A stretch of DNA of 64,000 bases, from the NCBI GenBank assembly GCA_963210315.1, contig OY723268.1:682001-746000 (forward strand). Reading direction: 5' to 3'. Position numbers and translations under genes: made by a program. The notes beneath the pieces were generated by a model. The model was not told the DNA's origin and searched no databases. It worked only from the letters and a program-made list of their open reading frames with translations. This stretch comes from Rhynchopus euleeides (Eukaryota; Euglenozoa; Diplonemea; Diplonemida; Diplonemidae). Position 1 is the first letter of the stretch. Each line of letters begins with the position of its first letter. Below are positions 42,521-52,540 of this stretch, in pieces.

Positions 42521-43599
42521 GATGAAGTGGTGTGAGTGGCGAGCGCGCGCACTGTCGTCTCCTGAACTCCGCTCGAGCGGTGGACAACACGTTCCTGCGG
42601 CCCCCTTCCCACTGTACCTGCACCATCGCCCGCCTCGTAGACAGCGCGTCAAACGGAGGCTCTGTGGTGCCCCACGTGGCATCGATTCAGTGGTAACGCC
42701 CGGACCCAGTGTGGAGGGCGTATTTCCCGGTGCGTGAGGAAATTCGAGGCCCCGGAGGTGTGGGCATGCCAGAAGGATTCTCGGAGTCGCCTTCTTAATG
42801 AGAGAGGTGAGTCCCCGCGGACCGGAGCTTGTCGCACGCTGCAATCGCTGTTCGGGCTTGTGCGAGTAGGCTGCTGGGCACTCGGGAAGACTGGCTGACT
42901 GCCCCCCAACCTTGTGGAATGATCTCGGCCCGCTGCCATGGCTGCGGTTTCGGTGGACCCCCTCAGCGGCGGCACCGCTGACACAGGCGATGCGGACGCG
43001 TCTCTCAGTCGTTGCTTCTTTTGCTCCCCGAGCAGTGCAGCTTGGGAGAGCGTCTCGGCTGTGTTGGATACCTGATCTCTGTGTATGTCCCACGGCACCT
43101 CGCAGGTGTCCAGTCCGGTGTCAGCGGCTCCCCTTTCCTGCATGGAACTGTGAGGTCGTACGTCTCAACACCGGGCCACAGACGCCCGGAACTCCCCCTG
43201 ACCCCTGTGAATAATGCAGGCTTGAATGTGTGTCCCCGGCAGGGAGACTATGCTTCGACGGAGTATGCCCCGCTTGGAGCGAGTGCGGGCATCCGCTTGA
43301 CGCCGGGGTGCGCGTAGTCGGCATTCGCGCAGATAATCTGGGCACGACAGACGTGCCGGCTTCTCGGGGGCGTGTCCGGGGGCGTTGCATTGGTACACGA
43401 AAACTGTCGCCCTCCGGAAAGCTCACGTCGCGTCACCGTGCTCGAGCTGGATCTGGGCTGTGTGTGACAGGCCACCCTTCCGCCTTCAGGTGCCGTCGCT
43501 CGGGCAAAAAAGGTGTATTTCTCAATCAAGAGAGTATGCCCCTCACGATTGTGGCACGCTTGTGTCTCCCCGGGTCAGGCTCGGTATTCCAGTCGAAAG
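42521..43599. other. spacer of unusual, possibly degenerate coding composition
   Basis: About 1.1 kb. Frames up to 230 codons are open on both strands but none shows a known domain or a starting context. This may be decayed mobile DNA. I can assign nothing here. Confidence 0.4.
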
Positions 43600-44150
43600 C
43601 GTAAATGCCCCTCGGCGCTGTGCTGGGCGGGATTGTGACTCGGTCAGGAGAGGAGGTGCCCCTCAGGCAAGATCCTGCGTCTCGCGGTCGGGAGTGAGTG
43701 CCCCTCGGCAGGAATGTGTCTCGGCCAGGTGTCCCTCAGGCAGGGAATGTATGTCTCGGCCCGGTGTCCCTCGGGCATGAATGTGCGTCTTGGCCAGGTG
43801 CCCCTCAGGCAGGGTGCCCCGTAGGCGGAAGTGTGTGTCGCGGCCAGATGCCCCTCAGGCAGGGTGCCCCGTAGGCGGAAATGTATGTCTTGACCAGGTG
43901 CCCCTCGGGCAGGGTGCCTCGTAGGCGGAGGTGTCTGTCTTGGCCCGGTGCTCCTCAGGCAGGGTGCCCCGCAAGCGTAAGCTGTAGGTATGTCGTGGCC
44001 AGGTGCCCCTCAGGCAGGTAATGTCTCGGCGAGATGCCCCTCGGGCAGGAAAAATGCGTCTCGGCTAGGTGCCCCTCAGGCGGAAGTGGGTGTTTCGGTC
44101 CGATGCTCCTCGGCAAGATCGTGTCTCGGTCAGGAAAGTAGGAGTTGGAT
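43600..44150. repeat. diverged minisatellite (GTGCCCCTCAGGCAGG-type)
   Basis: Irregular tandem units of about 35-50 bp built on TGCCCCTCaGGCAGG and TCTCGGcCAGG. Related to but more degenerate than the array at 45072-45760. Together they look like one array split by about 0.9 kb. Confidence 0.75.
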
Positions 44151-45071
44151 ATCACTGACGTCACTTTGCTGCATCAGTATCGACCCATTGATTAGCACCC
44201 GACTGTTGCTCTTGGTCCCGCCACCTACCGCCCTTGTCAGCGCCTCGTTTGTGACGAAACCTCCAGCTGAAGTATGCGTTCGGGAACCTCGAGGCGTTGT
44301 ACAGAGGCTGGCTCGCTGCCTCGAGGGGGGAGCCACGGGAGGACTAACCAGTGCCCGTGTCGGGGTCTGACCCAGTCGTCGTTGAGGAAAACGCGCTGTT
44401 CAATGGTGTCGTACCATAAAAAACCATTTCGTGGGGGTCCAACTTACGCACCGTGAGGCTTACCCGGCATGCCCCCCTTTATCAGGCGGTGTTGAGTCAG
44501 GAGCATCCTTCTGGCTTGCTATCTGCCGTCTGTACCCAAACGCGTGCGGTCACCCGCGTCGCAGCGGGACTCGGGTGAGTGTGACAGGGCTCTGGGTCAT
44601 TCTCCCCCCTCGGACAGTCCGGTTGAGGGAATCAGTGTCTGTCGCCGCAGATCTTTGTGGGTACCGACACGAAATTCGTGGAGATCAGCAGGCGGTCTCG
44701 TGATCATGGCGCCCTTGGAGTACGTCCTGATGTACTTGTCCCTGCGCGGGCTCGGGGTCGCGATCAAGCGTGAAGCAGGTTTTCGGCGAGGCGCGGTGAT
44801 AGTCTCGATGGCTGATGGGAATGTCCTCAATCCGCTGCGGCCACGGGCGCAGCGCTGTCCCGCTGTCACGTTCATTAGCGGCGGAGGACCACATTGAACA
44901 CCACGGCGTCATCATCCCCATCTTTTTGCGCCCCTCCTTCGTGCTGATCCCCCCGTGCACCTCGCCGTCATTTATTAGAACCAGTGCGTGGGGGTGTTGT
45001 TGTCCTCAACCGCGGCTCCGGCCCTCTTGAAATCTGACACGAGCATGGTGTGAAGGTCGTCTTCACGGTCG
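44151..45071. other. unique segment between two halves of a minisatellite
   Basis: About 0.9 kb of nonrepetitive DNA flanked by related tandem arrays. Short frames look protein-like on either strand (plus EYVLMYLSLRGLGVAIKREA; minus INDGEVHGGISTKEGRK), but they are broken by stops and belong to no family I recognise. It could be an insertion into the array or a decayed gene. Confidence 0.35.
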
Positions 45072-45760
45072 GGATTTGGTGCCCCTCGGGCAAGATTGTG
45101 TATCTCTCGGTCGGGAGAGTGGGTGCCCCTCGGGCAAAATTTTTGTCTCGGTCAGGAGAACAGGTGCCCCTCGGGCGAGATGCTGCGTCTCTCGGTCGGG
45201 AGAGTAGGTGCCCCTCGGGCAGAATATTGTCTCGGTCAGGAGAAACGGGTGCCCCTCGGGCAAGACTGCGTGTCTCTCGGTCGGGAGAGTGGATGCCCCT
45301 CGGGCAGAATATTGTCTCGGTCAGGAGAAACGGGTGCCCCTCGGGCAAAATTTTTGTCTCGGTCAGGAGAACAGGTGCCCCTCGGGCGAGATGCTGCGTC
45401 TCTCGGTCGGGAGAGTGGGTGCCCCTCGGGCATAGTTTTGTCTCGGTCAGGAGAACGGGTGCCCCTCGGGCAAGACTGCGTGTCTCTCGGTCGGGAGAGT
45501 GGGTGCCCCTCGGGCAGAATATTGTCTCGGTCAGGAGAACAGGTGCCCCTCGGGCGAGATGCTGCGTCTCTCGGTCGGGAGAGTAGGTGCCCCTCGGGCA
45601 GAATATTGTCTCGGTCAGGAGAAACGGGTGCCCCTCGGGCAAGACTGCGTGTCTCTCGGTCAGGAGAGTGGGTGCCCCTCGGGCAGGGTAGAATGTTGCG
45701 TCTCTCGGACGGTCAGATCGTGTGTCCCTCAGTCAGGAGAGGAGGAAACGCGCCCCCTCG
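45072..45760. repeat. minisatellite array, about 41-46-bp units
   Basis: About 15 tandem copies of GTGCCCCTCGGGCA...TCTCGGTCRGGAGA. Two unit types alternate: a longer one with CTCTCGGTCGGGAGAGT and a shorter one with TGTCTCGGTCAGGAGAA. The absence of stop codons in the unit creates long spurious frames on both strands. Confidence 0.9.
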
Positions 45761-47360
45761 GGCAGAGTGGTTGTGTCATCGCTGTTGTGTCACACCTATT
45801 GCCTCTCGGGCGGTGTGTCTTTTTTGATTTGACAACTCCGGTTTGGTGTACCTCGATGAGCTTACCTTACCTTGTCGTCGGACACAACATATCATCGTTG
45901 TCCCAAACCCCGTAACCCACGTGAAGTGGATCATCTGAAGTGCAGAATGAGGTGGAGCAGGTGGAGCACGAAACATAAGTAAACCATAGCAAGAGAGGCC
46001 AGCAGCAGTCCCGAGTCCATCGCGTTCCTCGTAGCATTTCCCGTACCACACAGGTGTGTTATGTGCAACAAAAAAAACCACCGACGAACGGCTCCTTTTG
46101 CCGTGCTCTTTGCAGCCCCCAGGGAGGGGCTGCTACCCCCTCGGTTCTTCCACTCTTCCACGGCCTGCACATTCGGTTTGATGCGTTGACGCTTCCACAC
46201 ACACTCAGGAATGATACGCCTTGTGACTCACGCACTATTGACATTCCAGGACATACTCCTGGTTGCCGCTGTTCTGGCAGCACAGGCCTGCGGGGGGCCA
46301 GACAAAAGCAGACAGGAAGGCACGCAGGCTTAGCGACTGCCAGCAGGGCAACTGGAGTGGCGACAACGAGGACCCGCACCCGCCACGACGGCCGGGAAGA
46401 ATGAAACGATTTGAACGATTTCGGGGGGGGGGGGGGCGGGTGGGACTGCAGAGCGCTGCCCCTGCATTTTTTTGCGCCTTCTTCGTAGAATTGGGATTCC
46501 ACGGCGATGCACAGACAGAGGTCAGAACCAGCTGCAAACCCGCTACATTTCGTGGGGTTTCTGGGCGATTCTTCACGATTTCTTTTGATGCGAAAAAAGC
46601 AAGAAGTGATGGCGATACAATCTGGTCCCTGCGACTGTTGATGCCTTGGCCGCTTCCACCTGATGGGGCCGAGATGACGCGAGTCGTGTCTCTTGCCGTA
46701 CGACCCTTACCACACGAGCGTGTTCTGTGCATAACAATGACAACCGTGTTGCCTTCTTCCGGACTTGACGCGCTGACGCATCTCTCACCCAATACACAGC
46801 AGGCGTCAGGGCTCGCCTCTCACCGTGATCTGCACTCACTCACCTTGGCACAGGCGAGGGGGGTAGGATGTGTTGAAGCATCGACGCAGCAATACACCGT
46901 GGGTTCAACACACAACAGCCTCCAGAAAAGCGAGATCGAAAACCGTCGTGGGAACAAACCGATACACTGACTGCGGCAAAATTTGGGTGTTGGGAGCAGA
47001 ACTATATCCCTGAACATCCAGCTAGCTGATTGTCCTCGAAACACGGCAACCGGGATGACGAAAGGCAGTGGCACTACAAGGTGCCACCATTGGAATGAGA
47101 GAAAATCAGAAACGGTTGCAAACAGAACAAATAGAAACCGGAATACAGCGACAGAATCGCTGGTGCTTCATACTGAGATGCACTCAGCGCTCACACAGGG
47201 TGCCCACGTTGTCTGTCAAACTGTGCTGCTGCGACACAGAAACTGTGGCCCGGTATTGCTGGATTTCAGTGACAAGGCCCACACAAAATGAAACCAGGAA
47301 TGACTGGGCCAATTACCCCAGAAGCCCTCTGAGACACAAGGCTCTCGCCTCCACCACTTG
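45761..47360. other. intergenic spacer
   Basis: About 1.6 kb without a supported gene. Contains copies of the TTGATGCGTTGACGCTTCCAC motif at 46178-46200 and degenerate copies at about 46637 and 46765, a TTTGAACGATTTC motif (46408) and a G tract (about 46425-46438). Confidence 0.45.
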
Positions 47361-49943
47361 TTATTCGATCAGATCGACATGGTCTGTGTCACGTTCGTCA
47401 ACATCCATCAATTCGCTGTTCAGGTCAGCCATCTCCGTCTGGGTGATTCGGTCCAAAGGGGGTAGCTTGTACAGCGCACGTTCGACAGGGTCTGTGAAGA
47501 GGGCCTTGGTGATGTCGGGCATGTTGCGGGGCCACCAGTTGCGCTGTGCTGCGGAGACCATGAGGGCGGGGACCAGGATGGTGCGGATCACAAACGCGTC
47601 CAGCAGGACCGACACGCTGAGGATCAGCCCGAACTGCTTCAGCGTCATCTCCGGGGCGAAGAGCAGCCCGCTGAAGGCGATGACCATGATGACAGCAGCA
47701 CCGGAGATGGTGGGGCCCGTGCGCGCCACCCCCAGGATCACTGCCTCCACGTCGCTGTAGCCCTGCATGCGCAGCTCCTCCACCCGCGTCAGGAGGAAGA
47801 TGTCGTAGTCCAGCCCCAGCGCGATGCACACAGGCAGCACCACGGCGGGCACGGTGAACGCAAGCCCGTCGTTCTCAAACAGCTCCAGGTCGGGGATCGC
47901 CCACCACAGCGCCTTCGTCTGGAACGCAACCACCGCAATGCCCAGCGTCACCAGCACTGTGTACAGCAGCGCAAAGGCCAGGCGGAACGGCAGCACCGCA
48001 CTCCGGAACACAACCCCCACAAACACCATCACACACACCATCACCAGCGACACCACGACTGGGGTCATGTTGCTCAGGATATGTGCCACGTCATGTTCAG
48101 TTGCACTGCGGCAGTTCAGATGCAGGCGGTACTTCCCTTCTACCTCGTGGTTGATGGCGCTGAGGCGATCCCGTATGGCAGGATACCACTTCCCTCCATG
48201 CGCACTCTGCAGTTCGAAGGGCACATAGATCAGAACGAGTGTCGATGTTTCGAAATTCACCCACTCCTCTTCAGCCACACGGTACCTGTAGCCTTGTGCA
48301 CCCTCCTGCATCGACTGCCTGTACGCCAGATCGACCTTCTTGCCATCGAAGTATGCGATGGACCAGACCAGTTTTGGGTTCACACGGCCAGGTTCCGCAA
48401 TACCGTCGAAGGATTCAAACACTGCATCGCCTACCTTGTGCAGTACATCGAACGCCTCCGGCTCGTAGACGGTGGCGTTCGGCTCGAGAACCTGAAGCGC
48501 GATGTAGTTGACCGTCAGCAGGCCGGGTGCAATGCCGTGCTGCTCGAGCTCCCACCCCACACGCATCGAGTCACTGATCGGCAGCCCGTAGTTCCGGTTC
48601 ATTGAGATGTTCAGGAAGGGCACCGCCACCATGAACGGCAGTCCAATTAACATCGCCACAACTGTTGTGCGACGCGGGTTGCGTGCCACGTGGCACGCCA
48701 GGCGGAACCACGCTGTGTCCTCTTCCCTGGGCGCCTCCTTCTTGCATGAGGCAGGCAGCAGGGAGAAGGGCAGAGGCTTGGTGATCCAGTTCCCGAATAT
48801 GGCCAGAAGGGCGGGTGTGACGGCGAGGTTTGTGAAGACGGTGACTGCGGCGGCAATGCCGGTGCACACCGACGCAACACGCAGAGGCGGCACAGGCAGA
48901 ATCACACCCGAAAGGAACGACATGCACACCAGCACACCCGATACCAGAACCGTGTGTCCGGTGTGGATTGTCATATCCAGTGTGGCCTCCCACACGCCCA
49001 TCCCATTGTCGCGTGACTCGTTGAATCTTGTCAGGAGGAACAGGCTGGCATCGATTGACAGTGCCACGCACAGGCTGGCCATCACCTCCGTCACAGACGA
49101 GGTGAGGCCCCACTTCGCAGCAACAGGCATTGCGGCTGCATACGAGCCCCCGAGCGACAGCACGATGCCCACAAATGGGATCATCAGCATACGCAGCGAT
49201 CGCAGGAAGTAGAGAAGCACGCCGAACGCAATGGGGAGCACAACTACCTCTATCTTTGTCATTGACTCCAACGGATCGCCTGCCTCTGCCTTCATCATGA
49301 TGCCCCCGGTCACACCGCACGCATAGCCCAACTTGTCGCCTGTGATGGTCCCATTCGGCGGCACTGCGTCAAGGATGTGGTCAGCAACAACACCCCTGTA
49401 GTTATCCAGCTCGTTGTAGTTCACAATAATCCGCTCCGGCTGACCCAAGTCATACTTCAGATGATTCGCGTATTCCTTCGCCACCCTCTCCTCCACACGC
49501 GCCATCGGGAAGAAGACCGTCGACCGGTTATTCATGCTCAGGAGCAAATCCTTGTCGTTGTGGTTTCCGAACCCACGGAAGTAGCTCTCGACGTATGTCC
49601 CAATCGCAGAACCGTCAGCCTGCATCACATACTCGAGAGTATTTGCGGTGAGCCAGTCGGCGTACCGCTGCAAGGCATCATTCGCATGGATGTCGATCGG
49701 GGATGTGACCACCAGTGCAAGGTATCGGTCGGCCTCCTGGAGCGTCAGCCAATACTGAGATTCGACATAGTGCCGCTGCGCTGCCGCGTCCCCTATCGGA
49801 TACAGATGGGACCCCTTCGCGTGGAAGATCTCCGGCGACGCGTTGAAAAAGACGAAACCCAGCAAAACCCACACCACCAACATCAGGCACCCGAGACTCC
49901 GTGCCCATACGGGTGTCGAGCTGTCCCACGGGCTGTACGACAT
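47361..49943 (-). CDS. MMPL/RND-family membrane transporter, paralogue B
   Basis: An 860-aa frame from the ATG at 49943 (MSYSPWDSS). The layout is typical of eukaryotic Patched/MMPL-like transporters: TM1 at about 15-35, a large luminal or extracellular loop (about 36-225) with N-glycosylation-type sites, TM2-6 (about 230-385), a short cytoplasmic stretch, TM7 (about 425-445), a second large loop (446-625) and TM8-12. TM4 has SIDASLFLLTRFNE (Asp298 but Ala where Tyr is common); TM10 has GLDYDIFLLTRVEE (Asp712-Tyr713). Such proteins move lipids, sterols or hydrophobic molecules using a proton gradient; the cargo is unknown. It is co-linear with paralogue C over its full length, with identical blocks alternating with diverged ones, and shares 47469-48052 with both others. 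A GGCTGTCAG acceptor-like site lies 8 nt before the ATG. Confidence 0.9.
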   Translation of the reverse strand: MSYSPWDSSTPVWARSLGCLMLVVWVLLGFVFFNASPEIFHAKGSHLYPIGDAAAQRHYVESQYWLTLQEADRYLALVVTSPIDIHANDALQRYADWLTANTLEYVMQADGSAIGTYVESYFRGFGNHNDKDLLLSMNNRSTVFFPMARVEERVAKEYANHLKYDLGQPERIIVNYNELDNYRGVVADHILDAVPPNGTITGDKLGYACGVTGGIMMKAEAGDPLESMTKIEVVVLPIAFGVLLYFLRSLRMLMIPFVGIVLSLGGSYAAAMPVAAKWGLTSSVTEVMASLCVALSIDASLFLLTRFNESRDNGMGVWEATLDMTIHTGHTVLVSGVLVCMSFLSGVILPVPPLRVASVCTGIAAAVTVFTNLAVTPALLAIFGNWITKPLPFSLLPASCKKEAPREEDTAWFRLACHVARNPRRTTVVAMLIGLPFMVAVPFLNISMNRNYGLPISDSMRVGWELEQHGIAPGLLTVNYIALQVLEPNATVYEPEAFDVLHKVGDAVFESFDGIAEPGRVNPKLVWSIAYFDGKKVDLAYRQSMQEGAQGYRYRVAEEEWVNFETSTLVLIYVPFELQSAHGGKWYPAIRDRLSAINHEVEGKYRLHLNCRSATEHDVAHILSNMTPVVVSLVMVCVMVFVGVVFRSAVLPFRLAFALLYTVLVTLGIAVVAFQTKALWWAIPDLELFENDGLAFTVPAVVLPVCIALGLDYDIFLLTRVEELRMQGYSDVEAVILGVARTGPTISGAAVIMVIAFSGLLFAPEMTLKQFGLILSVSVLLDAFVIRTILVPALMVSAAQRNWWPRNMPDITKALFTDPVERALYKLPPLDRITQTEMADLNSELMDVDERDTDHVDLIE
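47469..48052 (-). repeat. gene-conversion tract shared by three MMPL genes, copy B
   Basis: DNA nearly identical to 38528-39110 and 60591-61174. Against copy C, similarity continues beyond both ends in patches; against copy A it ends sharply. Confidence 0.9.
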
Positions 49944-50159
49944 TGCTACAGCTGACAGCCACACCTGGCTCCCCCCGCTAGAGAATGACTGTCGATGCTG
50001 TGCGTCTCCTCAGCCAGACTCCGAGCGCTCTGGGGGTACTGCTCGGCAGGGGGGATCGTTTCTGTGTCTGGTGGCTCTGCCGGATCTTGTGCTAAGAATC
50101 CGATAACGCACGCCACTTCATCTGCCTGGGATGGGGGCGGGGGTGGAATTTAGCGAACA

Positions 50160-50185
50160 CCCGGGCTTGGCGCACAAACAACGCC
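50160..50185 (+). repeat. dispersed short repeat (GCACAAACAACGCC core), copy 3
   Basis: CCCGGGCTTGGCGCACAAAC followed by AACGCC; see 16921-16946. Confidence 0.5.
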
Positions 50186-50817
50186 CCACCTTACTGCTGG
50201 CAAAGAGGGGGCAGGGGACGCGAGGCTACCACACGAGAGGGAGTGGGGTAGGACGGAGCGCACAGCCTGTCACAGTTTGATTTGAAAAAGCAACCGACCC
50301 GATCACACCCCACCGATCGATGGGGGGCAAGTCCCCGTCCAGCAGACAACTGGAGGGCAGCTTAGGATGCCCACAGCCCTGCTGGGAAGCTGGGCTCCGA
50401 GAGGCAAGGCAGCCCTTGAGGCGGCTTTGCCAGCGCAGGGGGTGCACCTCCTCTCCGTCCTAAAGAACACCTCCACCTCACCCGAACACGCGTGTTCAAA
50501 GGAGCAGCAGCATGCAGGAAGCAGGGAGGGCGGCGTGGGCCGCTGGAAAGGGTGGGGGTGGGGGTGGGGAGATCAACAGCGCTCACCCCTGCATGCCCTC
50601 GCTCCTCCTGGGTAGGGTGGACGACTCACCCAACTTTTCAGCTAAGCTACTGTGACAAAAAATATTGGCTTCAAAAAAAGAAATTCCTGGGTTTCTCGGC
50701 CACTTTTGAGGTAATTGCGCGACAGTCCTGAAGTTGGGAACCCCAAATGTGGAAAAGCAACACCGAAAACTCGATTTTCGGGCCCCACACTGTAGACACA
50801 ATGTGAATTTTCGGGGG

Positions 50818-51116
50818 TACCTGGGACCCCCCGTGTTTAAGTCCCCCCCTTGGAGGCGACTTTCGGCCAGGGGGGGGCTTAAACACGGGGGTGGCACGGT
50901 GGAGACCAAGAAGACCTCTTCCGCTTCCGTCGTATGGGGGTGATTCCGGTCCGGATGGACTTTTGGCACCCCACTTTTCGACTCTGACAGCACCTGGAGG
51001 GCACCAGGTGGCCTAGCGGCCACCTGATGACCCTCCAGACCAGCGCACTCCCGTGTTTAGGTCCACCTGTGCTTAAGTCCCCCCTGGGGGGACTTTTACA
51101 CGGGGGGTCCCAGGTA
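50818..51116. repeat. foldback repeat with CCCCGTGTTTAAGTCCCCC arms
   Basis: The outer arms are inverted: GTACCTGGGACCCCCCGTGT at the left and its reverse complement at the right. Two further CGTGTTTAAGTCC-like copies lie inside in alternating orientation (about 50870 and 51050). Noncoding, MITE-like or structural. Confidence 0.65.
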
Positions 51117-51389
51117 CGAGCAGTGATCTCGTGCCAGGGCTGGCATGGCCCGACCTCAACATTTTCCCATCACATGTTGTGGAGAGGCCAGACTATCTTC
51201 AGTAGACTTTGGGTTTTTGAGTTCGGCCGGGTGAACATGCGGCGCAGCGTGCGAAAATCCAACGCCACCATGAGAGGCAGGTGGATGAAGCTTGATGACT
51301 CAGTCGCGCCGAATCGTACCCAAGTGAAGGATATCCCCTGGAATGCGACACAGCACCAACCGGTGTGAGACGTGCCTTCAAAATCCTGA

Positions 51390-52540
51390 AGGATGTTCAC
51401 CGACCAATAAAGCGACCAGATGGTGGTCCCAAATTTGGGACCGACCAAAAAAGCGACCAGATGGCGGTCCCAAATTTGGGACCGACCGATAAAGCGACCA
51501 GATGGTGGTCCCAAAATTGGGACCGACCGAAAAATTTACCAGATGGCGGTCCCAAATTTGGGACCGACCAACAAAGCGCCCAGATGGTGGTCCCAAATTA
51601 GGGACCGACCAACAAAGCGACCAGATGGTGGTCCCAAAATTGGGACCGACCGAGAAAGCGACCAGATGGTGGTCCCAAAATTGGGACCGACCAATAAAGC
51701 GACAAGATAGTGGTCCCAAATTTGGGACCGACCAATAAAGCGACCAGATGGCGGTCCCAAAATTGGGACCAACCAATAAAGCGACCAGATGGTGGTCCCA
51801 AATTTGAGACCGACCAATAAAGCGACCAGATGGCGGTCCCCAATTTGGGACCGACCAACAAAGCGACCAGATGGTGGTCCCAAATTTGGGACCGACCGAA
51901 AAATTGACCAGATGGCGATCCCAAATTTGGGACCGACCCATAAAGCGACCAGGTGGCGGTCCCAAATTTGGGACCGACCAATAAAGCGACCAGATGGCGG
52001 TCCCCAATTTGGGACCGACCAACAAAGCGACCAGATGGTGGTCCCAAATTTGGGACCGACCAAAAAAGCGACCAGATGGCGGTCCCAAATTTGGGACCGA
52101 CCGATAAAGCGACCAGATGGTGGTCCCAAAATTGGGACCGACCGAAAAATTTACCAGATGGCGGTCCCAAATTTGGGACCGACCAACAAAGCGCCCAGAT
52201 GGTGGTCCCAAATTAGGGACCGACCAACAAAGCGACCAGATGGTGGTCCCAAAATTGGGACCGACCGAGAAAGCGACCAGATGGTGGTCCCAAAATTGGG
52301 ACCGACCAATAAAGCGACCAGATGGCGGTCCCAAAATTGGGACCAACCAATAAAGCGACCAGATGGTGGTCCCAAATTTGGGACCGACCAATAAAGCGAC
52401 CAGATGGCGGTCCCCAATTTGGGACCGACCAACAAAGCGACCAGATGGTGGTCCCAAATTTGGGACCGACCGAAAAATTGACCAGATGGCAGTCCCAAAT
52501 TTGGGACCGACCAACAAAGCGACCAGATGGTGGTCCCGAA
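51390..52540 (+). repeat. 41-bp satellite, left arm of inverted array
   Basis: About 28 tandem 41-bp units: GCGACCAGATGG, then GGTCCCAAATTTGGGACC (an 18-bp palindrome), then GACCAAYAAA. Units vary at a few positions. A block of variants, including a rare AATTAGGG unit and a TTTACC unit, recurs with an exact offset of 615 bp (15 units), e.g. 51446 and 52061, marking a higher-order duplication. Confidence 0.95.

Larger units (their letters stand above)
49944..51389. other. intergenic spacer with inverted repeats
   Basis: About 1.4 kb, no supported gene. Contains the dispersed repeat at 50160-50185 and a foldback at 50818-51116. The last 150 bp before the satellite include a short plus-strand frame with no recognisable domain. 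Confidence 0.45.

Noticed and set aside
44151..45071. Reverse-transcriptase or transposase remnant between minisatellite halves
   Set aside because: Short peptide-like stretches exist on both strands, but no catalytic motif (such as YxDD or DDE spacing) can be identified.
45050..45827. Frames of 178-243 codons over the minisatellite
   Set aside because: Tandem-repeat translation without a recognisable protein; open on both strands.
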